Source: Accumulibacter sp. (GTDB lineage Bacteria > Pseudomonadota > Gammaproteobacteria > Burkholderiales > Rhodocyclaceae). Taken from it: a stretch of 64,000 bases of DNA. The translations under genes and the position numbers were made by a program. Of this stretch, positions 62,800 through 64,000 are shown one piece after another; position 1 is the stretch's first letter, and each line of letters starts with the position of its first letter. Under the pieces are notes generated by a model that was not told the DNA's origin, searched no databases, and saw nothing but the letters and a program-made list of their open reading frames with translations. Location of the stretch: assembly GCA_024235715.1 (NCBI GenBank), contig JACKLW010000018.1, positions 1 through 64,000 of the forward strand, given 5' to 3'.

Positions 62800-63377
62800 A
62801 AGAAAGGACTCGCGGCTTTGGCGTACCCGATACTGTCGATCCACACCATTTTGTTGTGACGATTCCAGCAGGCCGTAGCGGCGATATAGTTATCTCCGAG
62901 CACTATGGCGTCACTGCCTCGAATGATGAACCGGATGTATTAATCCGCTGCCGGTTGACGCGTTCTGCCTGGCGCAGCATAGCAGACGAATGCAAGCGCG
63001 TACTTAACGATCGCCTTAAGGAAAAGAAACTCAAGCCCAGCCGTTGGTCGGCCGGAGACAATCCTGTTGAGAGACTGCTGGGAAAAGAAATTTGCGTCCT
63101 TGCTTGGGCTGTTGAGGCCGCTGATCCACAGACTTATCCGGTAGCTGCCGCTGCTTGGGTGGGGCTTAAACCAGAAGAGCGTTGGTGGCTATTCCGAATG
63201 GCTGACCAAGGATCAGGCGGCGCAGAAGACACTGATATTGGTTGGCGAAAAGCTATTAGGGTCGGCTTTACAGAAAGCCCTGGTCCCGAGGAAATTCGGG
63301 CTAAGAAGAAGAGTAAAAAAAGAAACATAGAGGGCGACCTATTCTCTTTGCCTCTCTTTGACGAGCAGGGTAATTAA
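62796..63377 (+). CDS. DUF3780 protein of the antiphage cluster
   Basis: 193 aa. Recognised as DUF3780 by its start (RGFGVPDTVDPHHFVVTIPA) and middle (ERLLGKEICVLAWAVEAAD, then GLKPEERWWLFRMADQGSG). It ends in a Lys-rich tail. It is consistently found between DUF499 and DUF1156 genes; its activity is unknown. ATGA overlap with DUF499; 2 nt before the DUF1156 gene. Confidence 0.88.
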   Translation: MKERTRGFGVPDTVDPHHFVVTIPAGRSGDIVISEHYGVTASNDEPDVLIRCRLTRSAWRSIADECKRVLNDRLKEKKLKPSRWSAGDNPVERLLGKEICVLAWAVEAADPQTYPVAAAAWVGLKPEERWWLFRMADQGSGGAEDTDIGWRKAIRVGFTESPGPEEIRAKKKSKKRNIEGDLFSLPLFDEQGN

Positions 63378-63379
63378 AG

Positions 63380-64000
63380 ATGAGTGAAAAGGTTGTTCCC
63401 TATAGCCTGAAAGATTCACCGGCGCTGATTGAACGTATATGGCCAACTGGCAAGATTTCTGCAGAGGCGCAGAAGGAGAGAAAAGCCAACCTTGGTCAGA
63501 CCTTGACCGCTTTAGGTTCATATTGGAAAGGACGAAAGCCTCTCATCCTTGTTAAAGCGTGCGTTCTAGGTGCTCTGCTGCCAGCTACTAATGATCCGGA
63601 AGCCGACTTGGCAGTTTTTGAGAAGCTGATGGCGATAGACGATGAATCATTTCTTCGTCGAAAATGGATTCCCTCATGCGTCCAATTGGTAAAGCGGCTG
63701 CATTCCATAGGATGGATGAGCAGGAATGACGCATCCTACTTGTTCACCGTCCGAGTCAGGTCCGAGCAGGACGACGGGTCGAAGTGGACATTCGAAGAAT
63801 TTCATGTTGATGATATCGAAAGTCTTGGTCGCGGTTCGGGCCGTTTTCTCGAATGGTCAGATGATGCGACCGAAGGTGATCGACATGATTGGATGGTCAA
63901 GTATATACAGAGCCATAGCTATATTGACCGAGTAGCCGCTGCTAAACGGCCTGAACAGCTTGAGCCAGGCGATTTGTATGAACCAATATGGGCTGAGGTA
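63380..64000 (+). CDS. DUF1156 DNA methyltransferase of the antiphage cluster (3' end outside window)
   Basis: The first 207 codons are in the window and the frame is open at the right edge. The start MSEKVVPYSLKDSPALIERI followed by KISAEAQKERKANLGQTLTA and LGSYWKGRKPLILVKACVLG is the DUF1156 signature. Family members continue into an adenine-specific DNA methyltransferase of about 900-1,000 aa. This subunit should mark self DNA. Further partners known from related clusters (helicase, PLD nuclease) would lie beyond the window. Confidence 0.88.
   Translation, partial: MSEKVVPYSLKDSPALIERIWPTGKISAEAQKERKANLGQTLTALGSYWKGRKPLILVKACVLGALLPATNDPEADLAVFEKLMAIDDESFLRRKWIPSCVQLVKRLHSIGWMSRNDASYLFTVRVRSEQDDGSKWTFEEFHVDDIESLGRGSGRFLEWSDDATEGDRHDWMVKYIQSHSYIDRVAAAKRPEQLEPGDLYEPIWAEV

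Noticed and set aside
59680-64000. BREX or classical DISARM system
   Set aside because: No PglZ, BrxC or DrmA/B signature is visible in the part shown. DUF499/DUF3780/DUF1156 fits a DISARM-related array better, but the cluster runs past the window.

Overview
GC-rich bacterial chromosome, most likely a gammaproteobacterium near the Xanthomonadales/Chromatiales. This is inferred from the fatty-acid oxidation genes, a VPTL-type C-terminal sorting tail, a DUF1127 protein and the tRNAs; no rRNA is present to settle it. Three blocks are visible.

(1) 1-19.9 kb, ordinary chromosome. It holds a 5'-truncated AraC regulator, a VPTL-CTERM secreted protein, DUF1127, a LysR regulator, a thioredoxin-like protein, a secreted HExxH metalloprotease with a PKD domain, and a retropepsin-like membrane-anchored protein. 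A 12-kb minus-strand fatty-acid cluster follows, read in the order TetR, fadE, fadI, fadJ, thioesterase, fadL, FadN-like and fadA. It covers uptake, dehydrogenation, hydration/oxidation and thiolysis. The block ends with tRNA-Thr(TGT) and initiator tRNA-fMet.

(2) 19.9-43.84 kb, an integrated island bounded by a 45-bp direct repeat of the tRNA-fMet 3' half (19902-19946 and 43799-43843). A DUF4102-type tyrosine integrase sits just inside the right end. Cargo: a type I restriction-modification operon with a Septu-like PtuA/PtuB pair inserted between hsdS and hsdR, all genes overlapping by 4 nt; a P4-type primase; a helicase cut by an IS3-family element that itself carries an IS66 insertion (8-bp target duplication GGTGAATC); and a 1,882-aa GHKL-ATPase/DUF3883 protein that looks like a single-gene defence factor.

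(3) 43.84 kb to the window end, a second mobile region. It holds a large serine recombinase whose 3' end lies in the tRNA repeat, a VirD4/TraG coupling protein in an operon with two VWA-type or VWA-like periplasmic proteins and a membrane protein, and an AlpA-like protein. Next comes an apparently unrecombined attP: a tRNA-Arg(TCT) 3'-half core with a 23-bp arm repeat on BOTH sides, followed by a second tyrosine integrase. Further right are conjugation-type accessory genes of unknown function, a small resolvase and a GIY-YIG protein. Then comes a striking 0.45-kb hairpin-rich non-coding array. The window ends in an antiphage-type cluster: an orphan Phd/YefM-like antitoxin, a DUF499 ATPase, DUF3780 and the start of a DUF1156 methyltransferase.

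The 20-64 kb stretch is therefore a stacked defence region with at least four candidate systems: type I RM, embedded Septu, GHKL-DUF3883 and DUF499/DUF3780/DUF1156. The best candidates for undescribed biology are the Septu-in-RM operon, the GHKL-DUF3883 protein and the hairpin array before the DUF499 locus. All functional calls rest on motif recognition; no database search was run.
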